Shown piece by piece: positions 47,154 through 59,941 of a stretch of DNA of 64,000 bases (positions are counted from its first letter, which is position 1; every line of letters begins with the position of its first letter). The position numbers and the translations under genes were made by a program. Source of the stretch: Lophius americanus (Eukaryota > Chordata > Actinopteri > Lophiiformes > Lophiidae); NCBI GenBank assembly GCA_037951165.1, contig JBBDHG010000455.1, forward strand, positions 43,569-107,568. Reading direction: 5' to 3'. The notes under the pieces were generated by a model. That model saw nothing but the letters and a program-made list of their open reading frames with translations. It did no database searches and had not been told where the DNA came from.

Positions 47154-47600
47154 GTAAGTCAGGGGCCACAGAGGACAGAAGAAGGGAGTCAGGGGCCACA
47201 GAGGACAGAAGAAAGGAGTAAGGGGCCACAGAGGACAGAAGAAGGGAGTCAGGGGCCACAGAGGACAGAAGAAGGGAGTCAGGGCCCACAGAGGACAGAA
47301 GAAGGGAGTCAGGGGCCACAGAGGACAGAAGAAGGGAGTAAGGGGCCACAGAGGACAGAAGAAGGGAGTCAGGGGCCACAGAGGACAGAAGAAGGGAGTA
47401 AGGGGCCACAGAGGACAAGTGAAGGGAGTCAGGGGCAACAGAGGACAGAAGAAGGGAGTCAGGGGCCACAGAGGACAGAAAAAGGGAGTAAGGGGCCAAA
47501 GAGGACAGATGAAGGGAGTAAGGGGCCACAGAGGACAGAAGAAGGGAGTCAGGGGCCACAGAGGACAGAAAAAGGGAGTAAGGGGCCACAGAGGAGAATT
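47154..47600. repeat. 30-bp minisatellite starting at a splice donor, 15 copies
   Basis: Units of 30 bp contain GTCAGGGGCCACAGAGGACA and GAAGAAGGGA. The array begins exactly with the GTAAGTCAGGGG donor of the preceding open stretch. About half of the units read GAGTAAGGGG instead of GAGTCAGGGG, keeping a GTAAG core. Ten-codon periodic frames on both strands are by-products. Confidence 0.94.
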
Positions 47601-48939
47601 CAGGAGGAGATCATTTGATCATTGTTTTCAGGATCTCAGGTGGTGGATTTGGTATTTGCTCGTTTTACCTTCACCCTCAGAGGCTCTTGAAGGTTTCCTG
47701 AGGACCTTCACTGTTCTGTCCTACAGTAGAGAGATCTAAACAAGAAGAGAGGAAGCTGAGTTTGAAGAGATGTTGTGGAAGACATTCTTCTGACAGATGT
47801 TGATGATCGTGTTGTTGAAAGTCTTTGTTCCTCTGACGTAGAATGTACGTCTCGGCCGTTACGCTGAGAGTGATAAGGGTTAACCCTAACCCTAACACCT
47901 TCAGCCTGCTCTGAACCTTCATTCCGTTCACAGAGAGAGATTCCAGACTAGGAAAACGAGAGGCTGTTGATCTGGTGGAGATCTGGTGCAGATCTGGTGG
48001 AGATCTGAGGCTGTGTGGATCCTTCATATCCAGGTGTTCTGTACCTCTTTAATTTGGCCGTCAAAGAGGAGCTTCATGTTTGAAGCTCTTCCTCCTGCTG
48101 CCGTTGGTCCAGATGAATCCAAAGATTATGTAACTGGGTTGGAAGGGGGATCTCTGAAAGAAGCCGTGGCCCGAGTGACTCACTGGATTTGGCTCTGGAG
48201 CGGTCCAGGTCTGGCAGGAAGAGCTCCAAACAAATATGAGGGAAATTCTTTTTTAGATGGCGGTTCGGTCTGAGTCTTCAAAACTGTCTGGAAACAAGAT
48301 TTGAAGTGTATTTTTCCTTTGGGTATAATTCACTGAAGCAGGTTTGTGTTTTCAGCAGGAAGAAATGATCGACGGTTGGAGAAGTGGCTCCTAAATAGAA
48401 GTCATTTTGAGTTGGGACTCGGATCACTAAAAGAACAGAGGAGACATGGTGCATCAGCAGAGAGGTGATGTCATCGGAGCTCCTTGAACCTGCAGCGCAG
48501 CCTCCGTCAGAACGCCGTCTGTTGCTCAATAAGGGCAGAGAGAACACTGGGAAATAAAGATAACAGCGCCTTTGTTTGTTTCCTCTGTGGTGACCTTAAG
48601 CTCAGGTGGTTCTGTTGCAAGAGGTTCTGTTCTCTTGTGTAACATGGTTTCCTCAGGTTTTAGATCCAGACGAACCCAAACTCACTTCCAATGTGGACAT
48701 CAGTGTTTAACTATTATTTTTATAACAATTCTTATTAATAATGATCATAACAACAGCAGAGGCCCAAACTTCAAACCCACAGGAACCCCCATGTGCTCGG
48801 AAAATTCCACAGTAAACAAAGACCTGACCTTACAGTCTTGTGGGCTGGTGTAATACCGGTTCTGACCACCAGAGGCCATCAGAGTTCAGACTCTGACTGA
48901 GGGGAAGGTTACTGAAGAGAGGATGGAAAAACACCACAG
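47601..48939. other. tsc22d3 intron, no exon recognised
   Basis: Contains a short AACCCTAACCCTAAC patch near 47880, and CCACCAGAGGCC, a near-match to the CTCF core, at 48866-48877. No gene supported. Confidence 0.4.
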
Positions 48940-49690
48940 CCGAGAACCTGAGAGCAAAGAACCTGAGATCAGGGAACCTGAGAGGAAAGAACCTGAGATC
49001 AGGGAACCTGAGAGGAAAGAACCTGAGATCAGAGAACCTGAGATCAGAGAACCTGAGAGGAAAAAATCTGAGATCTGAGAACCTGAGAGGAAAGAACCTG
49101 AGATCTGAGAACCTGAGATCAGAGAACCTGAGTGCAGAGAACCTGAGATCGGATAACCTGAGATATGAGAACCTGAGGTATGGGAACCTGAAAGGAAATA
49201 ACCTGCGATCTGAGAACCTGAGATCAGAGAACCGGAGTGCAGAGAACCTGAGAGGAAAGAACCTGAAAGGAAAGAACCTGAGATCAGAGAACCTCAGAGG
49301 AAAGAACATGAGATCAGAGAACCTGGTATCAGAGAACCTGAGATCAGAGAACCTGAGATCGGAGAACCTGAGTGCAGAGAACCTGAGATCGGATAACCTG
49401 AGATATGAGAACCTGAGGTATGGGAACCTGAAAGGAAATAACCTGCGATCTGAGAACCTGAGATCAGAGAACCGGAGTGCAGAGAACCTGAGAGGAAAGA
49501 ACCTGAAAGGAAAGAACCTGAGATCAGAGAACCTCAGAGGAAAGAACATGAGATCAGAGAACCTGGTATCAGAGAACCTGAGATCAGAGAACCTGAGATC
49601 GGAGAACCTGAGATCAGAAAACCTGAGATCAGAGAACCTGAGATCGGAGAACCTAAGAGGAAAGAACCTGAGATCAGGGAACCCGAGGGC
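48940..49690. repeat. 15-bp minisatellite with 240-bp higher-order duplication
   Basis: About 50 units of ACCTGAGATCAGAGA with many variants (GTGCAGA, GGAAAGA, GATATGA). A 240-bp block (16 units) starting near 49130 is repeated almost exactly from about 49370, for example 49141-49200 equals 49381-49440. Frames give NLRSE on plus and LRFSD on minus; not taken as genes. Confidence 0.95.
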
Positions 49691-50733
49691 ACAAACCTCC
49701 CTTAACTCCAACAGAACCCGAGGCAGACATGGTTGTGATCTGACCCTAGGTTGCTTCATTGATCTTGTTTGTTGATTTGATAGAGTTAGCTATAAGCTAA
49801 GCTTAACTACAATACTTAACAAAAATTGAATAAACACTCTTTTTCTTTCGGGTGACGAACAGACAACCTGCTGCGAGCCAGAATCTGTCTCAGAGCTTAA
49901 CATGCAGGTGTAGATTAATCTGATCCCAGCGGTTCTTCATGGTTCTTTGGTCACATCCACTTTTTGTCAATCAGCAGGACCTCCGCTTGTTCTGACGGTT
50001 GTTATTGGGTTTGTACAGAGACCATGGACCTCTGTGGTTGGGGTAGGGGTTCTGCTGCAGAGGTTCTACTGTGGTTCGGGTTCTGCTGTGGCTCGGGTTG
50101 GGGATCGGTTGTAGAGGTCTGACTCAATGCTGCGTTCAGATGCTCCTCCGACAAGGGGACGATACGTGCAGAAAGAAGAAAATCTCTTTCATTTGGCCAT
50201 AATAACATTTTTGTAAAACATCCTTCCGACTGTAATCATCAGAAAAAAAATAATTCAATGTGGGATTTATAATCTTTTCATATGATAACACCACAAAACG
50301 GTGTTGATAAAACTTGGCATAATAGCATAATAGTTGGTGTGAAACATGTATATTGTGACTCTGTTATCATATTTATATATATTTACACATATACATGAGA
50401 GACTGCAATAAAAATAAAAAATGAAAAGAAAATGTGAATAATGCAACTATAAATACCGATGTGCCCTAATGAAGGGATCTTATCTTAATCGTGTAAATGA
50501 AAACAGAAGTATAAAAAGAATGTATAAAAGTAAATAAAAAAAACAAGTTTTTTTAACTCATCAATATTTGTACTATTACTTATTTATATTTTTATACATC
50601 ATTTTTGTAATATTCCATGCTGTATTTCTGAGATTCATTACCGCTCAGAGTCAGAGTTCCAGTTTTCCAACTGTACTCAAACGCACCATCAAAAGTTCCC
50701 TCCTCGAATTTGAATATGCATGTATGCGTCAAA
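49691..50733. other. tsc22d3 intron / short-isoform 5' flank
   Basis: AT-rich from about 50200 to 50600. No exon recognised. Confidence 0.4.
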
Positions 50734-50741
50734 TGACGTCA
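50734..50741 (+). promoter_or_regulatory. Perfect CRE upstream of the short tsc22d3 isoform
   Basis: TGACGTCA, 179 bases upstream of the short-isoform start codon, preceded by an octamer-like ATATGCATGTATG. GILZ genes respond to cAMP/CREB as well as glucocorticoids in mammals, so a promoter role is plausible. No clear glucocorticoid response element was found nearby. Confidence 0.5.
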
Positions 50742-50919
50742 CCAGCTCAGCCTCTCAAATAGCCGCTGGTGGCCAGAATAGCCTCAGACAGTCGCTCGTT
50801 CAAACCGGCGAAGCTTCACTTACCGACACAGCACCGACAGTGCACACGAATCAAAACCGTAACCAGACCGGATACTCTCTATCCCGGAACCCACCAGCAG
50901 CAAAAGTGGCGAGCAGTTG

Positions 50920-51053
50920 ATGTTCAGCTTGAGCACGGAGATGTTCTCCAGGAGCTCCATGGAGGTGGGCCGTCTACCAGATGCATAACTTCTCCATCTC
51001 CTTCTTCTCCTCCTTCGTGGGGGAGACGTGGTGTCCGTCAAACTTGACAACAG
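50920..51053 (+). pseudogene. tsc22d3: tsc22d3 short-isoform (GILZ) first exon, broken by two 1-base shifts
   Basis: This is the first exon of the classic short GILZ isoform. From ATG 50920 the frame reads MFSLSTEMFSRSSMEV. The family motif VYQ.HNFSISFFSS then continues in another frame, and DVVSVKLDN in the first frame again. The two changes are one extra G in GGG at 50967-50969 and one missing G in GGGGG at 51019-51023. As written, the frame stops at TAA 50983-50985. The exon ends GACAACAG|GTACGC in the expected phase, and its total length is correct modulo 3 because the two changes cancel. The cause is either consensus errors in G runs or true loss of this isoform. Other in-frame starts are ATG 50941 and 50959. 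Confidence 0.88.
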
Positions 51054-51371
51054 GTACGCATCACGACACTCGTGGAACTTACACACACGCACGAGCCTCT
51101 TCACTGCAGAACCGCTGTGTTTTCATGTGGCTCTTCAAAATAAAAGCACCGTTGACGGCGCGCTTTGCTCCGTTTCTCCATTACTCCGTTTATCTAGGAG
51201 TAATCATTTCAGAGGAACATTAACGTTCAGAAAGCATGAGTAAACCGAAAACCGTCCTACATCTGCAGACCCGCGGGGGGGTCGACGTATTTCAGTTATA
51301 TGTTTATTACATTACATAACATGACGGGTCGGTGTTTTATTGTTGTGGGCTTGTTGTTGATCTGTGTCATC
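51054..51371 (+). other. tsc22d3 intron between short first exon and shared exon
   Basis: Begins at the GTACGC donor; no other feature until the CT tract. Confidence 0.6.
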
Positions 51372-51575
<204 letters not shown>

Positions 51576-51583
51576 CTCTGCAG

Positions 51584-51635
51584 TGCCTCTGGTGCTAGCG
51601 TAGTGGCCATCGACAACAAGATCGAACAGGCAATG
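51584..51635 (+). CDS. tsc22d3: tsc22d3 shared exon: start of TSC box
   Basis: A 52-nt exon between CCCCTCTGCAG and ATG|GTAAGA. It begins with the last base of a Ser codon and encodes ASGASVVAIDNKIEQAM, the invariant start of the TSC box in TSC22 proteins. The length and sequence match the family's small internal exon. Both alternative first exons, and the candidate at 46741, end in the phase this exon needs. Confidence 0.97.
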
Positions 51636-52156
51636 GTAAGAAGACAAACAGACCATAATAACTTCTACAACAGCTAACCATGAGATGGAACCTGAAACGT
51701 CAGCCTGATAAGACACTAATCAGCCATAACATTATACCCACTGATAAGTGAAGTCAGAATCAAATTCATTATGCGGTTACTGTGGTGATAGACCACCAGT
51801 GTCATTGGTGGCGGGTCGTGAAGGCTAACCCATGTTGTCCGATCCCACAGAAGATCTACCGTAGCACAAACTGCCTATAGAGTTCATGTTGGCTCTGATA
51901 GAAACCCAACACAGAGTCCAGGCCTAGAAGAACTAAATCTGAATCCTAGAGCTGGAAGTCGTCTGGATGTTCAGAACGGAGACTAATAGCAGTTTTAGCT
52001 GCACTTCTAGAGAAGCCTCCTGAGAAGTTGAGCATGAACAGAGTAATGTCAGGAAATACACAACATAGTCCAGAAGATCTCATCTGAGAAGATACTCCAT
52101 TCTTCCTTCAGATCCTGCACTGAATGAGAACATCTCTTTATCTTCTTCTTCTACAG
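51636..52156 (+). other. tsc22d3 last intron
   Basis: From GTAAGA to TTCTTCTTCTACAG. No other feature recognised. Confidence 0.8.
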
Positions 52157-52399
52157 GATCTTGTGAAGAACCACCTGATGTATGCCGTGCGTGAGGAGGT
52201 GGAGATCCTCAAGGAGCAGATTAAGGAGCTGGCAGAGAAGAATAACCAGTTGGAGAGGGAGAACTACCTGCTGAAGAACCTGGCCAGTCCAGAGCAGATG
52301 GAGAAGTTCCAGTCTTGCATCCCAACAGATGTTCTGCTGGACAATCAAGTGGTCCACCAGCAGCAGAGCCGGATCCACAGCTCCACCTCTACAGTGTAA
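52157..52399 (+). CDS. tsc22d3: tsc22d3 terminal exon: TSC box, leucine zipper, C-terminus
   Basis: Encodes the last 80 residues after a TTCTTCTACAG acceptor. DLVKNHLMYAVREEVE completes the TSC box. The leucine zipper has heptad leucines at exon residues 18, 25, 32 and 39 (EILKEQIKELAEKNNQLERE, then NYLL), followed by LASPEQMEKFQS. The zipper drives homodimers and the TSC box contributes to partner binding. The C-terminus is a Gln/Ser-rich stretch ending SSTSTV, in place of the Pro/Glu-rich tail that in mammalian GILZ contacts NF-kB p65. The stop TAA lies inside GTAAGT, which looks like a strong donor; I take the stop as real, but an alternative spliced C-terminus cannot be excluded. Confidence 0.96.
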   Translation, partial: DLVKNHLMYAVREEVEILKEQIKELAEKNNQLERENYLLKNLASPEQMEKFQSCIPTDVLLDNQVVHQQQSRIHSSTSTV

Positions 52400-53440
52400 G
52401 TGGCTCTGCCTGGAGGTGGGCAGAGCCACCGTCTCTACACGTGGACCTCCATCTGAATGAAGTGTTAGAACATCACCTTCAGACCAGAAGGTGAAGCTCT
52501 GGGGCTCTGAATGATCTAACGACTGTGACTCTGATAACAACAGAACTTGAGAAGCTCTGGCCGGTAGAACCGGTGGACTCCGGTCATTCCTCTGACACCA
52601 TGTAGACAAAAGCACTGAGGACAGAGAAGAGACTCGGGCTCTGAGCAGCGCTGGCTGTCAGACAGTCGGGGGTCTCCCCTGAAGCTGAACCCTCCTAGAG
52701 GGAGGGGTGTTGATCGGGCTGGACCTGCAGGAGCTGACTCTGAAAGCATGGGCAGACCTGTCTGTGATGGTCCGCATGCCTCGGTGAGAAGAGCATCTTC
52801 ATCTGGGTCTGATCTGAAACTACAAGCTCCAAGGATATGCTGGCTCCTGTACCCACAATGCATTGCTCTCATATTGATGTAAATGTAACAGAATAATCAG
52901 GCGGAGGTCTGGGCTCTCGGAGCTGCAGGAACCTCTGGTGATTCCTAACATGTAATCCTGTATCTTCTGCAGACGGGGCTTGTTGCTTACTGGGAACTTT
53001 AATCCTGCTCGCCTGGTTCTGTTTGTGATTCTGAACAAAAAACTGCTCTTTTATAAAACAGGAGAATTGCAGAGTTTTCTAGAGTGTCTTTGTGATTATG
53101 TAAGAGGACCTTCCTTTCTCACAGGAAGATCTAACTGTTCTTCTAACTGTTCAAAACGTCAAATGTCCTTCAAACGTCCTGAGTTAACGCTGAGCAAAGA
53201 TGCACTCCTGCTTCTCAGAATGGTCCAGTACCCAGTCCGGTTCTGGCCTACTGTTGCCAGGAAGTAGTTTTCTCGCTGCCACAGACGGACCATGAGAGCG
53301 TGAGACCCCCCACAGGGACAAGCTCTGACGCTTTCTTTAGTGAATAAAGTTTGACGGTAGCATTGCTGTAAAGAATCCTGGAAACTGTTTGGATCCGACT
53401 GCACATCTCAAATAAACCTCATGTTTACATCGGAATGTCT
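52400..53440 (+). other. tsc22d3: tsc22d3 3' UTR with poly(A) signals
   Basis: After the stop, no AATAAA is seen until 53343-53348 and again at 53411-53416, the latter followed by TG-rich sequence. These would give a 3' UTR of roughly 1 kb. The end is inferred. Confidence 0.5.
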
Positions 53441-54184
53441 GATTTTCTTCCAACGCAGGTGTGATCAAAGACTCGCCTCACCTTTGATCTGATATTCAGA
53501 TGAGACATTATTATTATAAGATGGATGGAGAGACAGACGTAGCCGTCATTCATCCATTCATTTATATATTCACTTATTGACCCATTCATTTATTCCTTCA
53601 TTCATTATTTATAAATTATATCTTCATTCCTCACTTCATCCATTCCTTCATTTATTCATTCACTCTTTCATTTATTTATTCATTCATTCACTTATATATT
53701 AACTCCTTCATCCATTCATTTATATACTTATTTATCCACTCATTCATTCGATCATTCATTCATTCAATCATTTATATATCCATTTATTCACTTATTCATT
53801 TGATCATTTGTTCACTCATTCATTCTTTCAAGGCAAATATATATAAATATAAAATAAGTAGAGTGAAAAATATAAATGTACAAATGTGTTGAAGAAAACA
53901 AGAGAAATGGATTTGAAAATGTAGGAAATACAAGAACTTCACACCAATATCAGATTTAAAACTAGAAATGTGACCTTCACTATTTTTAATCTTCTAGTTA
54001 ACAGATAATTCTCTAAGGTTGGTGGGTTAGGGTTAGGGGGGTATTTCTGAGACCTCTAACCTCCGCCTTAGACGATGGTGTTCTGGAGGTGAGGTAACAG
54101 ACGTAACAGAACATTCCACGCAGGGACTCCTCGGACCAGCAGAACAAACTTGTGGTCTGACTTACCTGATGGGGGGAGTGGAGT
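53441..54184. repeat. Degenerate TTCATT/TTTATT tract and spacer
   Basis: About 53545-53832 is an eroded array of CATTCATTTATT units. The rest is unassigned; a GGGTTAGGGTTAGGGGG patch lies near 54025. Confidence 0.75.
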
Positions 54185-54305
54185 TGTGGGCGGAGGCCAG
54201 TGAGGTGTTGGGGAGGGCAGTGAGGTTAGGGGGAGGGCAGTGAGGTTGGGGGGAGGGAAGTGAGGTGTTGGGGGAGAGCAGTGAGGTGTGGGGGAGGGCA
54301 GTGAA
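54185..54305. repeat. GGGGAGGGCAGTGAGGT minisatellite, about 5 copies
   Basis: G-rich units of about 24-28 bp; the plus strand carries several G-runs and could form a G-quadruplex. Confidence 0.85.
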
Positions 54306-55537
54306 ATAAAGGACTTGTGTTCATGGATAAAGGACTCCGATCTTTACTTGAGTAAAAGAACTAACTAAGAACTAGCTACACTGTGAAAATACTTCCTTAC
54401 AAGTAAAATACCTGCAATCAAACTTCACTGAAGTAAAAGTATCATCGGTTAAATGTACTTAAAGTATCAGAGTAAGTCAGAGCAAATCAGCTCCGTGTTT
54501 TCTTTACACTGATCCGGTCCGTGTTTTTCTTTACACTGATCCGCTCCGTGTCCGATGACTGCGTCCACCTTTAGGCCATAAACACAATAAAGAATGAAGT
54601 AATCTAACTACGTTTTCTTTTTGAGTGACATTTTCTAAACCGGGCCTGTTTTCCGTTTGGATAATCCAAGATGGTTCATGAAGATGGAGTGTGTGATCAT
54701 TGTAATCTGAGAAGGAACAAGTAACTAAAGCAGTCAAATAGAGTGAGTAGAAAGTACAATTTTCCCTCATGGGAGCAAAGTTCAAGCCCAGATATGTACT
54801 TTAGTGCAGTACTTGAGCAGATGTACTTAGTTACTTCATTCTGTAAGAGTCCTCCTGTTAAAAGCTCACAAGCGGGCTCTGAACTCATGTTGACCCCTTA
54901 ACAACTGAAGACTCCTGGCGGAGGTTCTACTGAGTCCGAGCATTAGTGACTCCACATCACCAGAAGGTGTGAGGAGAGCCTGTGTTATGGTCTGAAGTTC
55001 AGGCTAGAGCCTGAAGGAGATCGGGATTACCGGTAGTCTTTGACGTTTACACTGTTATGCATGAAGAGAGAAAACACTGAGATGTGTTCCAGATGGGGAC
55101 GGAGCTGGACTGGACCTCCGCCTGCCTGTGGTTTCAGCTGGCTTCAGGAGGATCCTAGATTGTCTGCTTCTCGTGGTGCTCCTCAGAACCTTCATCAAAC
55201 ATTACAGTCAGAAACGACTGGAAAAACCACACGTTCTTCCTGTTTACAGATAGTTCTGATTGAACTGGTTCAAAATGATGGCTGAGTCATATCTACCATC
55301 AGGAAACCGTTTACGTTCGTTGTTGTTTCCTTCACACCAATGTCTCTCATGATGAAAGGTCAACTCTGAAGCAGGTGCTGATGAAGACCAGGTGGTAAAA
55401 GTATGCAGAACCTTTATTTCAGTGGAGGTCCAGTCACTGCTGGAACAGTAGAAGCAGTGATTCTTCTTTACTCAGATGAAAGTCCAGGTTCTGAGACCTT
55501 CTGCCTGCAAGCCAATAACCTCATCATCATCACATCT
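54306..55537. other. Non-coding stretch
   Basis: Duplicated TTTACACTGATCCG.TCCGTGT at 54500-54550. No gene recognised. Confidence 0.4.
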
Positions 55538-56320
55538 GTATCTTTTTCTTCTTCTTCTACATGTCCCCTTTGGGGGTCTCCACTGAGGACCATAATCTCC
55601 ATCTCCCTTCTCCTATCCATCTTCCTCTATCACACCAACCAACTGCATGTCCTCTCTCACCACATCCAGAAACTGCTCTCTGCTCCTCCCCTTCCTCTCC
55701 TGGCTGCAGCTCCATCTCCAGCATCCTTCTACCAGTAGATCCACTATCCCTCCACTTCACGGGTCAGAACCATCTCGATCTGTCATCTCTGACTTTGTCT
55801 CCAGGACGTCTAACCTGGACTGTCCCTCTGATGTCTCCTATCTAATCCTGTCCTTCCTCCTCACTCCCAGAGAACATCTGAACATCTTCAGCTCTGCCTC
55901 CTGTCAGAACCACCGTCTCCACCCTACCTGCACTCACTTCTTCACCTCTTCTCCACACTCCCCATTACTCTGAACAGTTGAGCCCAAATCCTTAACCTCC
56001 TGCACCTCTACTCCTCCATCCTCACCTCCTCCTGCCTCCCTTTCATTTACACACATGTATTCTGTCTCGCTGCCACTGACCTTCATTCCTCTTCTCTCCA
56101 AAGCATACCTCCACCTCTCCAGGTTCTCCTCCACCTGCTCCATGCAAACAAGACAGATCACAATGTCCTCCACCAACATCATAGTCCATGGAGACTCCTA
56201 CTGACCTCCTCTGTCAGTCAGTCCATCACCATAGCAAACAAGAAGGGGCTCAGAGCCCATCCTTGGTGCAGTCCCACCTTCACTGCTGTCATGCTGCTCT
56301 CATACACATCATGTAACTAA
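55538..56320 (-). mobile_element. RTE-like LINE fragment (minus strand), 3' part
   Basis: The reverse strand encodes the reverse-transcriptase C-terminal half of a fish RTE-type LINE in broken frames. LHQGWALSPFLFAMVMD is followed by a stop, then EDIVICLVCMEQVEENLERW, YALERRGMKVS and STVQSNGEC. Near the 3' end come GRRMLEMEL and a decayed stretch ending ETPKGDM, with an AGAAGAAGAAG-like tail at about 55550. The catalytic FADD motif reads LVED here, so the domain is dead even without the stops. It is 5' truncated at about 56320. Confidence 0.85.
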
Positions 56321-58346
56321 TACAAATGAGGCCATGGGATGGAAGTGAGTGGGTTCTGGTTCCACTGCTAGAAGTGGACTAGCTTCTTTTGGTTTGGATC
56401 TGAAGGGTCACAGATGAGACCTAGTTTGGATACAGAATGGGTATGTTGCTAAAGCCATGAGGAGGATGAACTGGATGTCTGTAGGTCGGGTTCTGGAGTT
56501 GGTCACATTTATTCTACAGACTAGACGTTTGTATGAATGAATGAATCAGCAGTGAGTTCCTGGTGATCCCTGCTGTAGGTTTGAGTCCAGATCAGTTGGT
56601 TCCGGTCTCTGCAGTGATGAAATAGTTCAGGAGCCATTAACCTCACAATTGAACCGGAGAGGTCCGCAGTGGTGCTGTTGGGTAACGGGTTGTATGGGTT
56701 TGACCCAACAGTGGGTTGAAGATGGGCCTGAAATAAAGGCTCATCAGGTGGGTTCTATTAAATACTAGAAAATGCTGGACAGCAAAAAACTCAAAATCTT
56801 AGCAAGTATAATTGTGGAGTTCCTGGTTGAAGAATCTCATTGCGGCGGATGTCAGACGCCATCACTGAGATATAGAAACGGGATTTTAGAGAATGTACCC
56901 TGAATATTTCTAATGCTAACCAACTTAAAGACATGTTTTATCTTAAAATGCTTAATTATAACCTTCTGATCCTGTTTCAGGGACGCGATGGTCTTAATTC
57001 TGCTTAGAATCAATCACAGGAGTCTGAGATGAGAAGCTGATCATGTAGAAAACATTCATTTGGGGCAGCACTCTCTGCTTCATGGACAGAATTCTTCCTA
57101 AAAAGATTTCTCAGTTTTTCCACATCTCCTTTATCCAAACATCTTACCAAGCTGAGTTTTGCTTCTGGAAGATTCTTTTCACCTAATTTCATGCTAAAGA
57201 CAGGTTGTCTGTGGCCGGGGAGAAGAACCGACACCTGTGTGCCTTGTGGCTTCATCATATTCCTGCTCTAACTGCTCTATCTTCTGGTGGAGCCTCTGCT
57301 GGACCAGCCTGAACACCGCCAGAACCAGACGGACGGTGGATGGACTGAAAAGCGCTCAGAGGTGTGTGAGGGTGATGATCAGCTGGACTCTGCTCCTCAG
57401 ACGTTATGGGCTCACATTGAGAAACTCTTGTTTTTCTCTATGATGTTCTCAGCTGTGTTTGGAGCCTCTGCAGGAATGCTGCTCAGGGCGTCTGATCCAC
57501 CAAGACAAAAGGTCAGGAGCCAGCGGTTCTGGATGAATGGTGAGACCCTGTTTCATGGCACTGGTGCGCAGCAGGAGCCTCTCACAGACCCCCGCCTCAT
57601 CATGTGACACGTGGCGGATGAGAGGGACGTGGTTGCATAACAATAAAAACGTACATTCTCCAAGTCTTTGACAGCAGCGGTCATGAGACTTCTGAACGTT
57701 CTTCTCCCTCAGACACACGGACACTCACGTTTTCATTCTTGACCAATGAAGCGGAGCTCTGTGGCCGATTTATGGATGTATTAACTTCAAGCACATTTTC
57801 CTTCACACTGAAAAAATAATTCTGAAATATTTCCATATGGACAGACATGGTCTTGTTTTCAGTCTGGCTGCACTTCTTCTGGCGCTTATGACGGTTCTCA
57901 GAGGCTCCATGTTTGTGCCTGTTTTAATTAATCATTAAAAGTCCAATTTTCCTGTTCTATTCCAATCAGTTGCTTATTTTCATTAATATAGCCCCATTTT
58001 ATGACATTTTGTTTCATATTTTGATGGTTTGGTATTTGCAGTGTTTTTTTTGTAGAAAACTTTAGTGCCTTTTTGTTTCCTTTCTTTTTTTTAAATCATA
58101 AAATACATTTTAGAATTTAGTTTTGCTATAGTGAGGAGGGATAATGTCTGTGTGAGGTTAGCATCTCTTATCCTCCGCTTTGGTTCTGCTATTGGTTCTG
58201 GCCCCCGATCCCGCTCTCTCTCATTGGCCTATCTTTGGGGGGATTGTAAAAAGACGTCGGTGTCTGAAGGATTCGGCCTCTGAATAAAGACATGGCTGTA
58301 GAGGAGCCTGTTGACCTCGTCTGCTCAGGTGAAAATGGTTCATATG
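56321..58346. other. Non-coding stretch with unrecognised short frames
   Basis: A minus-strand frame at 57010-57258 (82 codons, MMKPQGTQVSVLLPGHRQPV...) and an overlapping frame with RLHQKIEQLEQEYDEATR look somewhat protein-like, but I recognise no family or splice borders. The remainder is plain non-coding sequence. AATAAA at about 58280 is isolated. Confidence 0.3.
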
Positions 58347-58552
58347 GACAGAGTTACTGCATAGAGTTACTGGACAGAGTTACTGCATAGAGTTACTGGA
58401 CAGAGTCACTGCATAGAGTTAATGGACAGAGTTACTGCATAGAGTTACTGGACAGAGTTACTGCATAGAGCTACTGGACAGAGTTACTGGACAGAGTTAC
58501 TGGACAGAGTTACTGGACAGAGTTACTGGACAGGGTTACTGCATAGAGTTAC
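58347..58552. repeat. 13-bp minisatellite, about 16 copies
   Basis: Units AGAGTTACTGGAC and AGAGTTACTGCAT mostly alternate, giving a 26-bp higher-order repeat. Confidence 0.94.
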
Positions 58553-59920
<1,368 letters not shown>

Positions 59921-59941
59921 AGATAACTCTCATATACAGAT

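Noticed and set aside
47044..47589. 181-codon SSVAPDSLLL frame
   Set aside because: Reverse reading of the 30-bp minisatellite.
48830..49759. 309-codon pentapeptide-repeat-like frame
   Set aside because: Produced by a 15-bp minisatellite; the resemblance to pentapeptide-repeat proteins follows from unit length, and no non-repeat domain flanks it.
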